DNA of 50,902 bases from a bacterium (GTDB lineage: Bacteria > CG03): positions 1-50,902 of the forward strand of contig VMTI01000239.1 in assembly GCA_013791675.1 (NCBI GenBank). The letters run 5' to 3'. Each line of letters starts with the position of its first letter. Position 1 is the first letter of the stretch. This document shows, piece by piece, positions 27,312 to 35,069 of the stretch. The notes below the pieces were generated by a model. It did not search any database and was not told the DNA's origin. It was given only the letters and a program-made list of their open reading frames with translations. The translations under genes and the position numbers were made by a program.

Positions 27312-28306
27312 TGAGTAAAAGTAAACATATTGCATCTGAGAATCTAAGGCAGATTCTGTTGAAAATTTCACTTGTGCTGATTCTATTTTCATATTCATAT
27401 GTATTTGCAGCCGGCAGGACACGGGCAGAATTTCTACGCATTGATACCGGAGGGAGGCCGGCGGGGATGGGCGGAGCATTTTCTGCAGTGAGCGACGATA
27501 TTAACAGTATTTTTTATAACCCGGCTGGCTTGGGCTGGATAGAAGGAACAGAAGTAACATTTTTACATAATGCCTGGCTTGAAGGTATTTCTCAGGACTA
27601 TTTAGCCGGAACGCATAATTTGGGCTGGGGGAGTATAGGAGTCAGTATTAATTATTTTGATCTGGGTGAAATAACGGGTAAAGCATCTCAGATTGATAAG
27701 CCGTATAGTTTCACAGCCCGCCAAACGGCAGCAACTTTGTCTTTGGGTGGACGGATAAAGACAAATATGGCGGTGGGAACAAGTCTGAAGCTAATTCAGG
27801 AAAAGATAGAGAATGAAAATTCTTCCGGCTGGGCGGTAGATTTCGGAATTATAAATCAAATTGATGAATACCGTTTTGCTGTTAGCGCGCAGAATTTAGG
27901 CCCCAAAATAAAATTCATAGATGAAAAAGAGGAAATTCCCACTTTATTTAAATTCGGTATTGCCCGCCAATTAGAAAATTTAACTATAGCTTTTGATGTC
28001 AATGTTTTATTGAACAGTTCTCTGTATAATTGTTTCGGGGTTGAATACAAACTGAATAATATGTTGTCATTAAGGGCTGGTTATCAGATGGATGAAGATT
28101 ATGATTCAAACATTGGTCTCACCGCCGGCCTCGGTGTATTATTAGGTGATTATAGGCTGGACTATGCGTATATGCCTTTTGGGGAGATTGGAATTACCCA
28201 CCGTATTTCTATCATTTACTCATTTGGGAATTATCCCGTACTTAATGATTTTAAATCTTACTCAATGAATTATGACGATTGGTATAGTAAGTATGGAACC
28301 AACTGA
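27308..28306 (+). CDS. PorV/UPF0164-type outer-membrane beta-barrel protein
   Basis: A 332-residue barrel of the PorV/PorQ family. A signal peptide ends near VFA (about residue 34). The family start motif follows: FLRIDTGGRPAGMGGAFSAV and IFYNPAGLGW. Alternating aromatic strands continue to the end (GLGVLLGDYRLDYAYMPFG). In type IX secretion PorV shuttles cargo with C-terminal sorting domains to the attachment complex. Its placement directly after a protein with a FlgD-like tail suggests an analogous carrier role here. The start overlaps the Kelch gene stop (ATGATGA). It is the last gene of the riboswitch operon. Confidence 0.9.
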   Translation: MMSKSKHIASENLRQILLKISLVLILFSYSYVFAAGRTRAEFLRIDTGGRPAGMGGAFSAVSDDINSIFYNPAGLGWIEGTEVTFLHNAWLEGISQDYLAGTHNLGWGSIGVSINYFDLGEITGKASQIDKPYSFTARQTAATLSLGGRIKTNMAVGTSLKLIQEKIENENSSGWAVDFGIINQIDEYRFAVSAQNLGPKIKFIDEKEEIPTLFKFGIARQLENLTIAFDVNVLLNSSLYNCFGVEYKLNNMLSLRAGYQMDEDYDSNIGLTAGLGVLLGDYRLDYAYMPFGEIGITHRISIIYSFGNYPVLNDFKSYSMNYDDWYSKYGTN

Positions 28307-28356
28307 ATTGTTTCGGATACTTTCTTTCCATTCAAACATGCAAGTATAAAATCACC

Positions 28357-28376
28357 AATGAGAAGTGCTCATTTTT
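28357..28376 (+). terminator. Possible weak intrinsic terminator after the c-di-GMP operon
   Basis: AATGAG and CTCATT form a 6-bp stem with a 5-base loop, followed by TTT within an AT-rich stretch. It is located 50 bases after the PorV-like stop. The stem is short and the T tract is brief, so termination may be partial. Confidence 0.35.
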
Positions 28377-28392
28377 GGAGTTATAGTGAGTG

Positions 28393-28429
28393 TTGACATT
28401 TGTATGCGTTTGTATTACACTTTGAAGTG
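28393..28429 (+). promoter_or_regulatory. Promoter with overlapping operator for the RHH/RelE pair
   Basis: TTGACA (28393-28398) and TACACT (28416-28421) are 17 bases apart. The palindrome CACTTTGAAGTG (28418-28429) overlaps the -10 and the probable start site. This is the expected place for binding by a ribbon-helix-helix antitoxin, giving autorepression. A TTTGTAT direct repeat also occurs in the spacer. Confidence 0.75.
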
Positions 28430-28440
28430 AAGGGGGAAAT

Positions 28441-28662
28441 ATGTCAAAAATAACAACGATACGCCTGCCGGAGCAGATGAGGGAGCAGCTTGAGACGCAA
28501 GCCCGCCTCGAGCACAGGTCTCTTTCACAGCAGATAAAGGAAAATTTGAAAATAGCTCTTGCCGCCACGGCAAATCCCGATCTGCCGCTCCAGTTTATCC
28601 GGGACATATTGGAGGCCAAGGCCGAAAAAGAGACAGGCGGCGCCGTGCCCTTTGAAATATAG
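28441..28662 (+). CDS. Ribbon-helix-helix antitoxin (ParD/RelB-like)
   Basis: A 73-residue protein. The N-terminal strand ITTIRLPEQMREQLETQA and the SLSQQIKENL helix are the ribbon-helix-helix DNA-binding pattern. The C-terminal part, from the LQFIRDILEAK helix to the end, would wrap the toxin. The start ATG follows AAGGGGG. The last base of its stop codon is the first base of the toxin GTG, so translation is coupled. It should repress its own promoter through the palindrome just upstream. Confidence 0.88.
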   Translation: MSKITTIRLPEQMREQLETQARLEHRSLSQQIKENLKIALAATANPDLPLQFIRDILEAKAEKETGGAVPFEI

Positions 28663-28943
28663 TGTATGAATTAAAAGCCCTGCCGAAGTTTTTACGGCAG
28701 TTCGGCAAGTTCTCTCCGGCGGACCAGAACAGGGTAAGAGAAGAACTCCGCAAGATCGCGGCGGATCCGTCCGCGGGCCATGTCAAAAAAGGCCCCCTTG
28801 CCGGAATAAGGGTTCACAAATGGAAATTGAAACATCAGTTATATCTTATCGCGTATGAGACGGATAAAAAAGCGAAGACCATTTTCATTTACGCCCTATC
28901 CACCCATGAGGGTTTTTATAAAGCTCTGCAAAGATATGTGTGA
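28662..28943 (+). CDS. RelE/ParE-superfamily toxin
   Basis: A 93-residue protein of the RelE fold. It starts at GTG sharing one base with the antitoxin stop. Typical features are the N-terminal strand/helix ALPKFLRQFGKFSPADQNRV, the PLAGIRVHKWKLKHQLYLIAY core and a C-terminal tail rich in basic and aromatic residues (HEGFYKALQRYV). RelE members cleave mRNA on the ribosome, whereas ParE members poison gyrase. The Lys/Arg-rich core and C-terminal tyrosine favour the RNase type, but this is not decisive. The pair looks intact. Confidence 0.87.
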   Translation: MYELKALPKFLRQFGKFSPADQNRVREELRKIAADPSAGHVKKGPLAGIRVHKWKLKHQLYLIAYETDKKAKTIFIYALSTHEGFYKALQRYV

Positions 28944-29064
28944 TCATTCGGGGTTACGGACGCTGATCCCCGCCTGACTTGACTTCCGGGCAAGCGCGAA
29001 AGCCGTAATAATGCTATAATGCGGAAAGTAACAGTTGACTAAAATATCAACAAAAGGAAAATTT

Positions 29065-30378
29065 ATGAAATTCAAAGATTTTGATTTGGATCCCCGTCTT
29101 AATGAGGGGATCAAGCGCTCCGGTTATGATGAGCCGACGCCCGTTCAGGAGAAAGTCATCATTCCGGCGATGGAGGGGCGCGACATCATAGGCAGCGCCC
29201 AGACGGGCACGGGAAAGACCGCGGCCTTCGTCCTGCCCATTCTGCACAGGCTTCTGAAGGAACAGCGCTCTTATGTGAGCGTCCTCATCGTCACCCCTAC
29301 GAGGGAGCTGGCGGAACAGATAAACGAGAACATTGACATCCTCAAATCCGGCACGGGAATACGCAGCGCCACCATTTACGGCGGCGTGGGAGCCAATCCC
29401 CAGATAAGAGCCCTGCGGGAGGGCGTGGACATAATCGTGGCCTGCCCGGGAAGGCTGCTGGACCTGATAAACCAGGGCTATGTGAAACTGGACAAGGTGG
29501 AGACGCTGGTGCTGGATGAGGCGGACCGCATGCTGGACATGGGCTTTCTCCCCGATATAAAACGCATAATCACATATCTGCCGGTGAAGAGGCAGACGAT
29601 GCTCTTCTCGGCGACATTCGCCCCGGAAATAGAAGCCCTCGCGAAAAATGTCCTTCACAATCCCAAGCGCATAGCCCTGGGCCTCAGCGGCCCGGCTCAC
29701 ACCGTCTCTCACGCCTTATATCCCGTGCCCCAGCATCTGAAAGGGGCCTTGTTATTGAAAGTGCTGGAGCACACGGACACGAATTCCGTCCTCATATTCA
29801 CGCGCACGAAATACCGCGCTAAAAGCCTGGCCAGGAAGATAGAAAGTAATAAGTATACCGTCACCAGCCTCCACAGCAACAGGACTCAGGGACAGAGGCA
29901 GGCGGCGCTCAAAGGCTTTAAGGACGGGACATATCATATAATGGTCGCCACTGATATCGCGGCCAGAGGGCTGGATGTGGAGAACATCTCCCATGTGATT
30001 AATTTTGATATGCCCGGCACCGCCGATGATTATATTCACCGCATAGGGCGCACGGGCAGGGCGGAACGCTCGGGCGACGCCTTCACCTTCATCACGGCCG
30101 ACGACGAGGACCTGATACGGAAACTGGAAAAGATAATGGGGAAGAGGATCCCGCGTAAAACAATGGACGATCTGGATTATAACGCCCCCAAACCCAAACA
30201 CACGGCGCCGCCAAGAAGCCCCGGCCGTTCTCCCCGCCGCTTCGGAAGCCCCAGGCCTTCAGGCGACAGAAAGCCCTCCGGCGACAGAAAATCCTCCGGC
30301 GACAGAAAATCCTCCGGCGACAGGAAGCCCTCCGGCGACAGGAAATCCTCCGCTCCCAAGCGTCATTATCGCCGTTAA
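29065..30378 (+). CDS. DEAD-box ATP-dependent RNA helicase (RhlE-like)
   Basis: I start at ATG 29065, preceded by AAGGAAA, rather than the in-frame TTG 30 bases upstream, giving 437 residues. All helicase motifs are present. These are the Q motif (GYDEPTPVQ), Walker A AQTGTGKT (residues 45-52), PTRELAEQ, DEAD in VLDEADRMLDMGF, SAT, ATDIAARGLD and HRIGRTGRAER. The C-terminal tail is a basic low-complexity region with five six-residue SGDRK units, likely RNA-binding. DEAD-box proteins of this type remodel RNA during ribosome assembly and cold adaptation. It appears monocistronic. Confidence 0.95.
   Translation: MKFKDFDLDPRLNEGIKRSGYDEPTPVQEKVIIPAMEGRDIIGSAQTGTGKTAAFVLPILHRLLKEQRSYVSVLIVTPTRELAEQINENIDILKSGTGIRSATIYGGVGANPQIRALREGVDIIVACPGRLLDLINQGYVKLDKVETLVLDEADRMLDMGFLPDIKRIITYLPVKRQTMLFSATFAPEIEALAKNVLHNPKRIALGLSGPAHTVSHALYPVPQHLKGALLLKVLEHTDTNSVLIFTRTKYRAKSLARKIESNKYTVTSLHSNRTQGQRQAALKGFKDGTYHIMVATDIAARGLDVENISHVINFDMPGTADDYIHRIGRTGRAERSGDAFTFITADDEDLIRKLEKIMGKRIPRKTMDDLDYNAPKPKHTAPPRSPGRSPRRFGSPRPSGDRKPSGDRKSSGDRKSSGDRKPSGDRKSSAPKRHYRR
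30256..30345 (+). repeat. Five 18-bp tandem repeats inside the helicase tail
   Basis: Five consecutive 18-base units (30256, 30274, 30292, 30310, 30328) each encode P/S-S-G-D-R-K. Units differ by a few synonymous or Pro/Ser changes. The copy number could change by slippage or recombination, always in frame. Confidence 0.9.
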
Positions 30379-30535
30379 GCCCGCCTCGCCGCTACCGAAC
30401 TGAAAAATCTTAAAACCGGCAGCCTTGAAAAAAAACTGTTCCTCAAGTACAATTGAAATGGAAGTAAAGCTCGATCAGCAGGATTTAGCGCATTTTGGAA
30501 ACGATGGAAAAGGAAAAAAACGGTAGCAAGGAATT

Positions 30536-30676
30536 ATGAAGAAAGCCAAAGTGAAAGCAAACATCGTAAAAACGCCCCAGGGCAAAACTCCTGTCCAGTT
30601 ACTTACCCTCAGCTATAAACGGGCAAGGGCTATCCGGCATCTTCAAAAGATCAATAAGGCAATTCCAAAACAATGA
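30536..30676 (+). CDS. Small basic protein (46 residues) upstream of a nucleotidyltransferase
   Basis: A 46-codon frame with 15 Lys/Arg residues, starting at ATG 30536 after AGCAAGGAATT. The C-terminal half is helical and basic (YKRARAIRHLQKINK). Its stop overlaps the following start as ATGA, so the two genes are translationally coupled. I recognise no family. By position it could be the partner of the nucleotidyltransferase in a toxin-antitoxin-like pair. Real coding is supported by the overlap and composition; function is unknown. Confidence 0.6.
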   Translation: MKKAKVKANIVKTPQGKTPVQLLTLSYKRARAIRHLQKINKAIPKQ

Positions 30677-31239
30677 GGCCCATAGCAGAGATACAAAAGT
30701 TAAAACAGGTCATACGTAACCTTGGCGAAATAGATTATGTGCCGGTTCTCATAGGGGGAAAAGCATTGGCGCTTTTCGGATCGCCCCGGCTGACTTTTGA
30801 TACCGATATTGTCATTCCCTCAATTAAAGACTTGGCAGCGGCCAAGCTATTAACTAATGCTATGCGCAAAGCTGATTTTTATTATGTGAATAAATTAGAT
30901 GATGAAGGAAATCCGATAGGCTGGATCGATGCGCCGAATGCTGCTGCGTCAAGGATAATGATTGATAAGCCGAAAACTATATTTTTTTGGAATCCGGACT
31001 TAGAAATGAAGATAGATATCCTTTTAGATTTTCCGTTAAAAACATCAGAGCTGCTGGCGACCGCCGAGGATAAAATGCTTGATAAAACAACGATTATAAA
31101 GGTAGCGTCGTTAAAGAACCTCAAAAAGATGAAAGAGATCGCCTTTAAGGATCGTAAGAAATCTACTGATGCTCAGGACTTGGAGTTTATAGCAAGGATT
31201 ATGAGATCAAAGCGAAAGAACAAAAGCAAAGAGCTATGA
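30673..31239 (+). CDS. Nucleotidyltransferase-fold protein (AbiEii/DUF6036-like)
   Basis: A 188-residue protein of the DNA polymerase beta-like nucleotidyltransferase superfamily. The active-site pattern is visible near the N terminus: VLIGGKALALFG, then RLTFDTDIVIP with the Asp-x-Asp-type metal ligands. A further Asp follows in LEMKIDILLDFP. Such proteins act as AbiEii-type toxins or as nucleotidyltransferase antitoxins. The small upstream gene coupled by ATGA may be its partner. The C terminus is Lys-rich. Whether it is toxin or antitoxin cannot be told from sequence. Confidence 0.75.
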   Translation: MRPIAEIQKLKQVIRNLGEIDYVPVLIGGKALALFGSPRLTFDTDIVIPSIKDLAAAKLLTNAMRKADFYYVNKLDDEGNPIGWIDAPNAAASRIMIDKPKTIFFWNPDLEMKIDILLDFPLKTSELLATAEDKMLDKTTIIKVASLKNLKKMKEIAFKDRKKSTDAQDLEFIARIMRSKRKNKSKEL

Positions 31240-31291
31240 GATCCTTTTTGCCGATAATGTACAACATTATTGAAGAGGAGTATCATCCCCA

Positions 31292-31900
31292 GTGCTGATC
31301 GAATATTTTAAAAAATATTACAGCAGCGACAGCAGGACCGGCGCTTATCAAATCGAGATATCTTTAGATAAGTACACGGATGTTTTTAATGAATGGGACC
31401 CGGCGCCTTTTAAAAAAAGGGACATCGACCCCGCTTTCGAGGACTATCTGAAAGGATGTTCTTCCGATATCCCTCTGAAATATAAGATCGAACTATTTTT
31501 ATGCCTGCCTGAGGATCAGTATGATATTCAGAAAGAAGGCATAATAAAGGAAGGTATCAAAACCTACTTTCAGTCAAAAACCGAAATTATTAAAAAAACC
31601 ATCCAAGTCATGAACAAAAACACAGGAATATATGCTCTGGTTTCAGTTGTTTTTCTTATACTGGCGTTATCACTGGAAACTTCTTCAACCAGTAATGTTT
31701 TTATAAATCTATTGCTTCAGGGTTTGTTCATCGGCGGCTGGGTCTTTTTATGGGAAGCTTTAAATATATTTGTTTTTCATAAAAGTACAATAAAATATCA
31801 GTACAGAGTGTATGAAAGACTTTTGCGCTCGGATATAGAATTCAAATATATCAGCTTAGCTTGCCCCAGGCCGTTAGCCAACACCCCTGATCTGCTATAA
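31292..31900 (+). CDS. Two-TM hypothetical membrane protein, copy 1
   Basis: A 202-residue protein starting at GTG after a GAGGAG sequence placed rather far upstream (about 12 bases), an arrangement conserved in the second copy. The N-terminal ~105 residues are soluble and acidic/basic mixed. Two hydrophobic helices follow, at about 112-128 and 135-156 (GIYALVSVVFLILAL, LLLQGLFIGGWVFLW), then a ~45-residue cytosolic tail rich in Tyr/Arg. I do not recognise the family. The downstream LapA-like gene is 80 bases away, with its own ribosome binding site. Copy 2 differs by about seven residues. Confidence 0.75.
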   Translation: MLIEYFKKYYSSDSRTGAYQIEISLDKYTDVFNEWDPAPFKKRDIDPAFEDYLKGCSSDIPLKYKIELFLCLPEDQYDIQKEGIIKEGIKTYFQSKTEIIKKTIQVMNKNTGIYALVSVVFLILALSLETSSTSNVFINLLLQGLFIGGWVFLWEALNIFVFHKSTIKYQYRVYERLLRSDIEFKYISLACPRPLANTPDLL

Positions 31901-31979
31901 CAACTGCCGACACCCCGGACCTTTACTTTTGGGCTATACTTGTTAAAATTTACGAATGTAGCGATCAGGGAGGATATGA

Positions 31980-32171
31980 ATGAAAGCTAAAACTATTGCC
32001 GTGTTTGTTATGGCGGGGCTGGTATTGATTATTCTTCTGCAGAATACGAAGGTCATTTCTGTGCGGTTCTTCTTCTGGGAATTGAGCATGTCGCAGGTTA
32101 TTTTATTGCCTTTGATCATGTTAGCCGGCTTTCTCGCGGGTTATTTTGTCGCCCGCCTCCGCCGGAATTAA
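31980..32171 (+). CDS. LapA-domain small membrane protein, copy 1
   Basis: A 63-residue protein with two transmembrane helices joined by a short loop (NTKVISVRFFFWELSMSQV) and a terminal basic RLRRN. This is the compact LapA (YciS-like, DUF1049) pattern; in E. coli LapA helps regulate lipopolysaccharide assembly. I chose ATG 31980 because GGGAGG lies six bases upstream; another ATG four bases earlier is out of frame. The second copy differs at two residues. Confidence 0.82.
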   Translation: MKAKTIAVFVMAGLVLIILLQNTKVISVRFFFWELSMSQVILLPLIMLAGFLAGYFVARLRRN

Positions 32172-32234
32172 GGCCAGGATATTGCTAAAAGCCAGGGAAC
32201 TGAACAGAGAAATGTTTGATAAATTTATAAGCAA

Positions 32235-32546
32235 ATGAGAAAAAATCAGCGCAATCCACAAAAAAATAATTCTATGAAAGAATATACGGAACCTATTCTA
32301 GTCATAGATGAGACGATAGATCTTCATAGAACATCCTCGTGGCTCATTGAAAACAAAATAGAGGCTTTTCTGGATGCCGCGGTAGTCAAACACAGGAAAA
32401 GATTGCTGATCATCCATGGTATTGGCAGAGGTGTATTACGGCAGATCACCTGGGACTATCTTTCAACAAGCCCTTATAAATCCAGATATTATTATGCCAC
32501 GCGTTCCTATGGCGGCTACGGCGCAACCGTCGTCGAGTTGTTATAG
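32235..32546 (+). CDS. Stand-alone Smr-domain protein
   Basis: A 103-residue protein covering essentially one Smr domain. The motifs are ETIDLHRTSS (LDLHG-type), LLIIHGIGRGVLR (HGxGxGxLR) and the C-terminal YGGYGATVVEL. Smr domains, found at the C terminus of MutS2 and alone, have nicking endonuclease or RNase activity. The usual Gly of LDLHG is replaced by Arg here. The true start may be ATG 32274, since neither start has a strong ribosome binding site. It lies between the two copies of the duplicated unit. Confidence 0.8.
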   Translation: MRKNQRNPQKNNSMKEYTEPILVIDETIDLHRTSSWLIENKIEAFLDAAVVKHRKRLLIIHGIGRGVLRQITWDYLSTSPYKSRYYYATRSYGGYGATVVELL

Positions 32547-32611
32547 GTAATGGCGGGGCAATCCCCGTGCCCCTTTTTTTACAAGAGCTTCTTTCATAAA
32601 ATCAGAAGTAT

Positions 32612-33127
32612 TCACACCATCGCCCTTAATTTAGATAATGCCGCATCGTAATTAGGCGCATGAGTTATATCGTCAACATATTCTACATATTGTACTGTCT
32701 GCTCTTTGTCTATTATAAATATAGCCCGGGCCAGCAGACGGTGTTCTTTGATCAAAACTCCGTACTTCAGTCCGAAATCTATATCTTTATGGTCGGAATA
32801 TGTTTTCACTTTTTTTATACTGTTGACCTTGTTGAAACGTGCTTGCGCAAAGGGAAGGTCCATACTGATAAATATGATAATTACATCCTTTGATAAAGCA
32901 GCGGCTTCGTCATTGAATCTTTTTATCTCAAGTTCGCATATCGGAGTATCAAGGGAGGGAACCGAGGCTATAACTTTTATTTTCTTGTCAAACTTAGAAG
33001 AATCCACAATATTCAATTTGTCGTCAAGCACATTAAATTTCTCGCTTTTACTGCCCACCGTGATTTGATTGCCTACAAGCGTAATGGATTGACCATTCAT
33101 AGTAACAATATTTTTTGTTTCTTTCAT
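32612..33127 (-). CDS. tpx: Thiol peroxidase (Tpx-type peroxiredoxin) with a single cysteine
   Basis: A 171-residue peroxiredoxin of the Tpx group, read on the minus strand from an ATG with AAGGAG upstream. The peroxidatic site is SVPSLDTPICELEIKRFN with Cys64. The downstream motif SMDLPFAQARF is typical of Tpx. Classical Tpx has a resolving cysteine immediately after this motif; here the position is Asn (ARFNKV), and Cys64 is the only cysteine in the protein. It would therefore act by a one-cysteine mechanism needing an external thiol. It reduces hydrogen and alkyl peroxides in the cytoplasm. It is the only minus-strand gene in this part of the window. Confidence 0.93.
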   Translation of the reverse strand: MKETKNIVTMNGQSITLVGNQITVGSKSEKFNVLDDKLNIVDSSKFDKKIKVIASVPSLDTPICELEIKRFNDEAAALSKDVIIIFISMDLPFAQARFNKVNSIKKVKTYSDHKDIDFGLKYGVLIKEHRLLARAIFIIDKEQTVQYVEYVDDITHAPNYDAALSKLRAMV

Positions 33128-33347
33128 AAAAACTCCTTTTTCTCTTTATCCTGCTTTTTTGATCGCCATCCATTGTAATAAATACAGGAGTTTCTGTCAC
33201 AAAGAGGGAACAGGGACGGTTCTGCCCGCAGTCTCCAAAATTTAAGGCTCTCCGCAGCCTTTGTCTGCGGCGGCTTTTCCTTTTCAGGCAAAAACTATTA
33301 TAATGTAGTCCAATGTACAATATTATTGAAGGGGAGTATCATTCCCA

Positions 33348-33956
33348 GTGCTGATCGAATATTTTAAAAAATACTACAGCAGCGACAGCAGGACCGGCGC
33401 TTATCAAATCGAGATATCTTTAGATAAGTACACGGATGTTTTTAATGAATGGGACCCGGCGCCTTTTAAAAAAAGGGACATCGACCCCGATTTCGAGGAA
33501 TATCTGAAAGGGTGTTCTTCCGATATCCCTCTGAAATATAAGATCGAACTATTTTTATGCCTGCCTGAGGATCAGCATGATCTTCAGAAAGAAAGCATAA
33601 TAAAGGAAGGTATCAAAACCTACTTTCAGTCAAAAATCGAAATCATTAAAAAAACCATCCAATTCATGAACAAAAACACAGGGATATATGCTCTGGTTTC
33701 AGTTGTTTTTCTTATACTGGCGTTATCACTGGAAACTTCTTCAACCAGTAATGTTTTTATAAATCTATTACTTCAGGGTTTGTTCATCGGCGGCTGGGTC
33801 TTTTTATGGGAAGCTTTAAATATATTTGTTTTTCATAAAAGTACAATAAAATATCAGTACAGAGTGTACGAAAGACTTTTGCGCTCGGATATAGAATTCA
33901 AATATATCAGCTTAGCTTGCCCCAGGCCGTTAGCCAACACCCCTGATCTGCTATAA
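33348..33956 (+). CDS. Two-TM hypothetical membrane protein, copy 2
   Basis: A 202-residue near-identical paralogue of the protein at 31292-31900, with the same GTG start and leader. Differences are concentrated in the soluble N-terminal half (for example DIDPDFEEYL versus DIDPAFEDYL, and QHDLQKESI versus QYDIQKEGI). The two membrane helices and the C-terminal tail are unchanged. No family recognised. Confidence 0.75.
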   Translation: MLIEYFKKYYSSDSRTGAYQIEISLDKYTDVFNEWDPAPFKKRDIDPDFEEYLKGCSSDIPLKYKIELFLCLPEDQHDLQKESIIKEGIKTYFQSKIEIIKKTIQFMNKNTGIYALVSVVFLILALSLETSSTSNVFINLLLQGLFIGGWVFLWEALNIFVFHKSTIKYQYRVYERLLRSDIEFKYISLACPRPLANTPDLL

Positions 33957-34035
33957 CAACTGCCGGCACCCCGGACTTTTACTTTTAGGCCATACTTGTT
34001 AGAATTTACGGGTGTAGCGATAGGGGAGGATATGA

Positions 34036-34227
34036 ATGAAAGCTAAAACTATTGCCGTGTTTGTTCTGGCGGGGCTGGTATTGATTATTCTGCTGCAGAA
34101 TACGAAGGTCATTTCTTTGCGGTTCTTCTTCTGGGAATTGAGCATGTCGCAGGTTATTTTATTGCCTTTGATCATGTTGGCCGGCTTTCTCGCGGGTTAT
34201 TTTGTCGCCCGCCTCCGCCGGAATTAA
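34036..34227 (+). CDS. LapA-domain small membrane protein, copy 2
   Basis: A 63-residue paralogue of the protein at 31980-32171, with two substitutions (Met to Leu and Val to Leu, both in hydrophobic positions). The start is preceded by GGGGAGG. It has the same two-helix LapA topology with a basic C terminus. Confidence 0.82.
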   Translation: MKAKTIAVFVLAGLVLIILLQNTKVISLRFFFWELSMSQVILLPLIMLAGFLAGYFVARLRRN

Positions 34228-34542
34228 GGCCGGGATAATTAAGAACTACGGGGAACAAGTCACGAAGATTCCGTCCTGATCAACGCTTGGCAGCAATTGG
34301 TCCATTCTTCATTGGCTATTTTTTGTGTTTTGTGGTAGCATAATAGAGCAAAGATATACTTACTTGATATGTTTTACTGAACATTGCGTTTTGCATACTT
34401 GTTTATTGTTGATTGAATAAAGTGTGTGGGAGGTTTAAGTCAATATGAACACAAATTCTCAAATCAGAACCTGCCCCGTTTTGCATGTGTTGGACCAGGA
34501 CATGGTGTTGATAAAAGATAGATAATGAATTAAAATATCACC
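34228..34542. other. Intergenic boundary region of the AT-rich island
   Basis: This 315-base gap separates the duplicated unit from the AT-rich genes. A 26-codon frame (ATG 34445 to TAA 34525) has a fair GGGAGG at 34430-34435, but no recognisable product; it may be a leader peptide or chance. No transposase remnant, tRNA or clear direct repeat was seen that would mark an integration site. Composition shifts sharply to AT-rich from about 34320. Confidence 0.4.
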
Positions 34543-35055
34543 ATGCAAGATAACCATGAAAAGCAGATACGTGTAACTCATTACGTTCTCTGGTTTTTAC
34601 TTAATATATTTCTTGGGATTATACCATTTGTAACACCTTTTTTTTCTCCATTAAGAGATGTGAACCAATTGTTTTCAAGTTTTATAGCTTATGCATTTAC
34701 TCTAATTATTATTAACGCTTATCTCTTCGATACATTCGTCAGAACATCCAACGAAATTGTTAAATTTGAAAGAATATGGTTTTGGTTTGCTGTTATCATT
34801 TCATTTATTCTGATTATTTTTTTTGTGTTGTTTAACGTTCTTATGCTTGTATGGAATTTCCCGCAGGCACTGGTGTTATGGGCGTCTTTCTTTCTATTTG
34901 TGTTTACGATTGGATATACATTTCTTTTAAATAAGCCATTGATTCAAAGGGATATAAAAAATGAAATTAATAAATCCATAATAAAGGAAGTTGAAGATAT
35001 AAACAATAACATGTCTGCAATGAAGAAAAAAATAATGGAAAAAGGAACTTGGTAA
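34543..35055 (+). CDS. Hypothetical four-TM membrane protein
   Basis: A 170-residue protein with four hydrophobic segments at about residues 14-32, 42-62, 77-103 and 108-128. A hydrophilic, probably coiled-coil tail of ~40 residues follows (NKSIIKEVEDINNNM). I recognise no family. It lies 14 bases upstream of the DGQHR gene and has the same AT-rich composition, so it is probably part of the same unit. A membrane anchor or effector role is a guess from the context only. Confidence 0.6.
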   Translation: MQDNHEKQIRVTHYVLWFLLNIFLGIIPFVTPFFSPLRDVNQLFSSFIAYAFTLIIINAYLFDTFVRTSNEIVKFERIWFWFAVIISFILIIFFVLFNVLMLVWNFPQALVLWASFFLFVFTIGYTFLLNKPLIQRDIKNEINKSIIKEVEDINNNMSAMKKKIMEKGTW

Positions 35056-35069
35056 ATATAGGTGATACA

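Larger units (their letters stand above)
31256..32181 (+). repeat. Duplicated 926-bp unit, copy 1
   Basis: This stretch matches 33312-34237 at a constant offset of 2056 bases with no insertions or deletions that I could see, and only scattered substitutions. It carries a short leader, the 202-residue membrane protein gene and the 63-residue LapA-like gene. Outside the stated ends the similarity stops abruptly. Confidence 0.93.
33312..34237 (+). repeat. Duplicated 926-bp unit, copy 2
   Basis: Second copy of 31256-32181, in the same orientation, separated from the first by the Smr and Tpx genes. Synonymous and conservative changes dominate, so both copies seem to have been kept under selection since the duplication. 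The upstream flank (33200-33300) contains a CAGGGACGGTTC repeat fragment. Confidence 0.93.

Noticed and set aside
29047..29712. Minus-strand open frame opposite the DEAD-box helicase
   Set aside because: All helicase motifs are on the plus strand; the antisense frame has no family features.
30256..30345. Possible CRISPR array
   Set aside because: The repeats are contiguous 18-base coding units without spacers, inside a helicase gene.
31256..34237. Composite transposon formed by the two 926-bp repeats
   Set aside because: The repeats contain no transposase and no terminal inverted repeats; a simple segmental duplication is sufficient.
34445..34525. 26-codon gene ahead of the AT-rich island
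   Set aside because: There is a fair ribosome binding site, but no conserved feature or clear coupling; kept only as a note in the intergenic entry.
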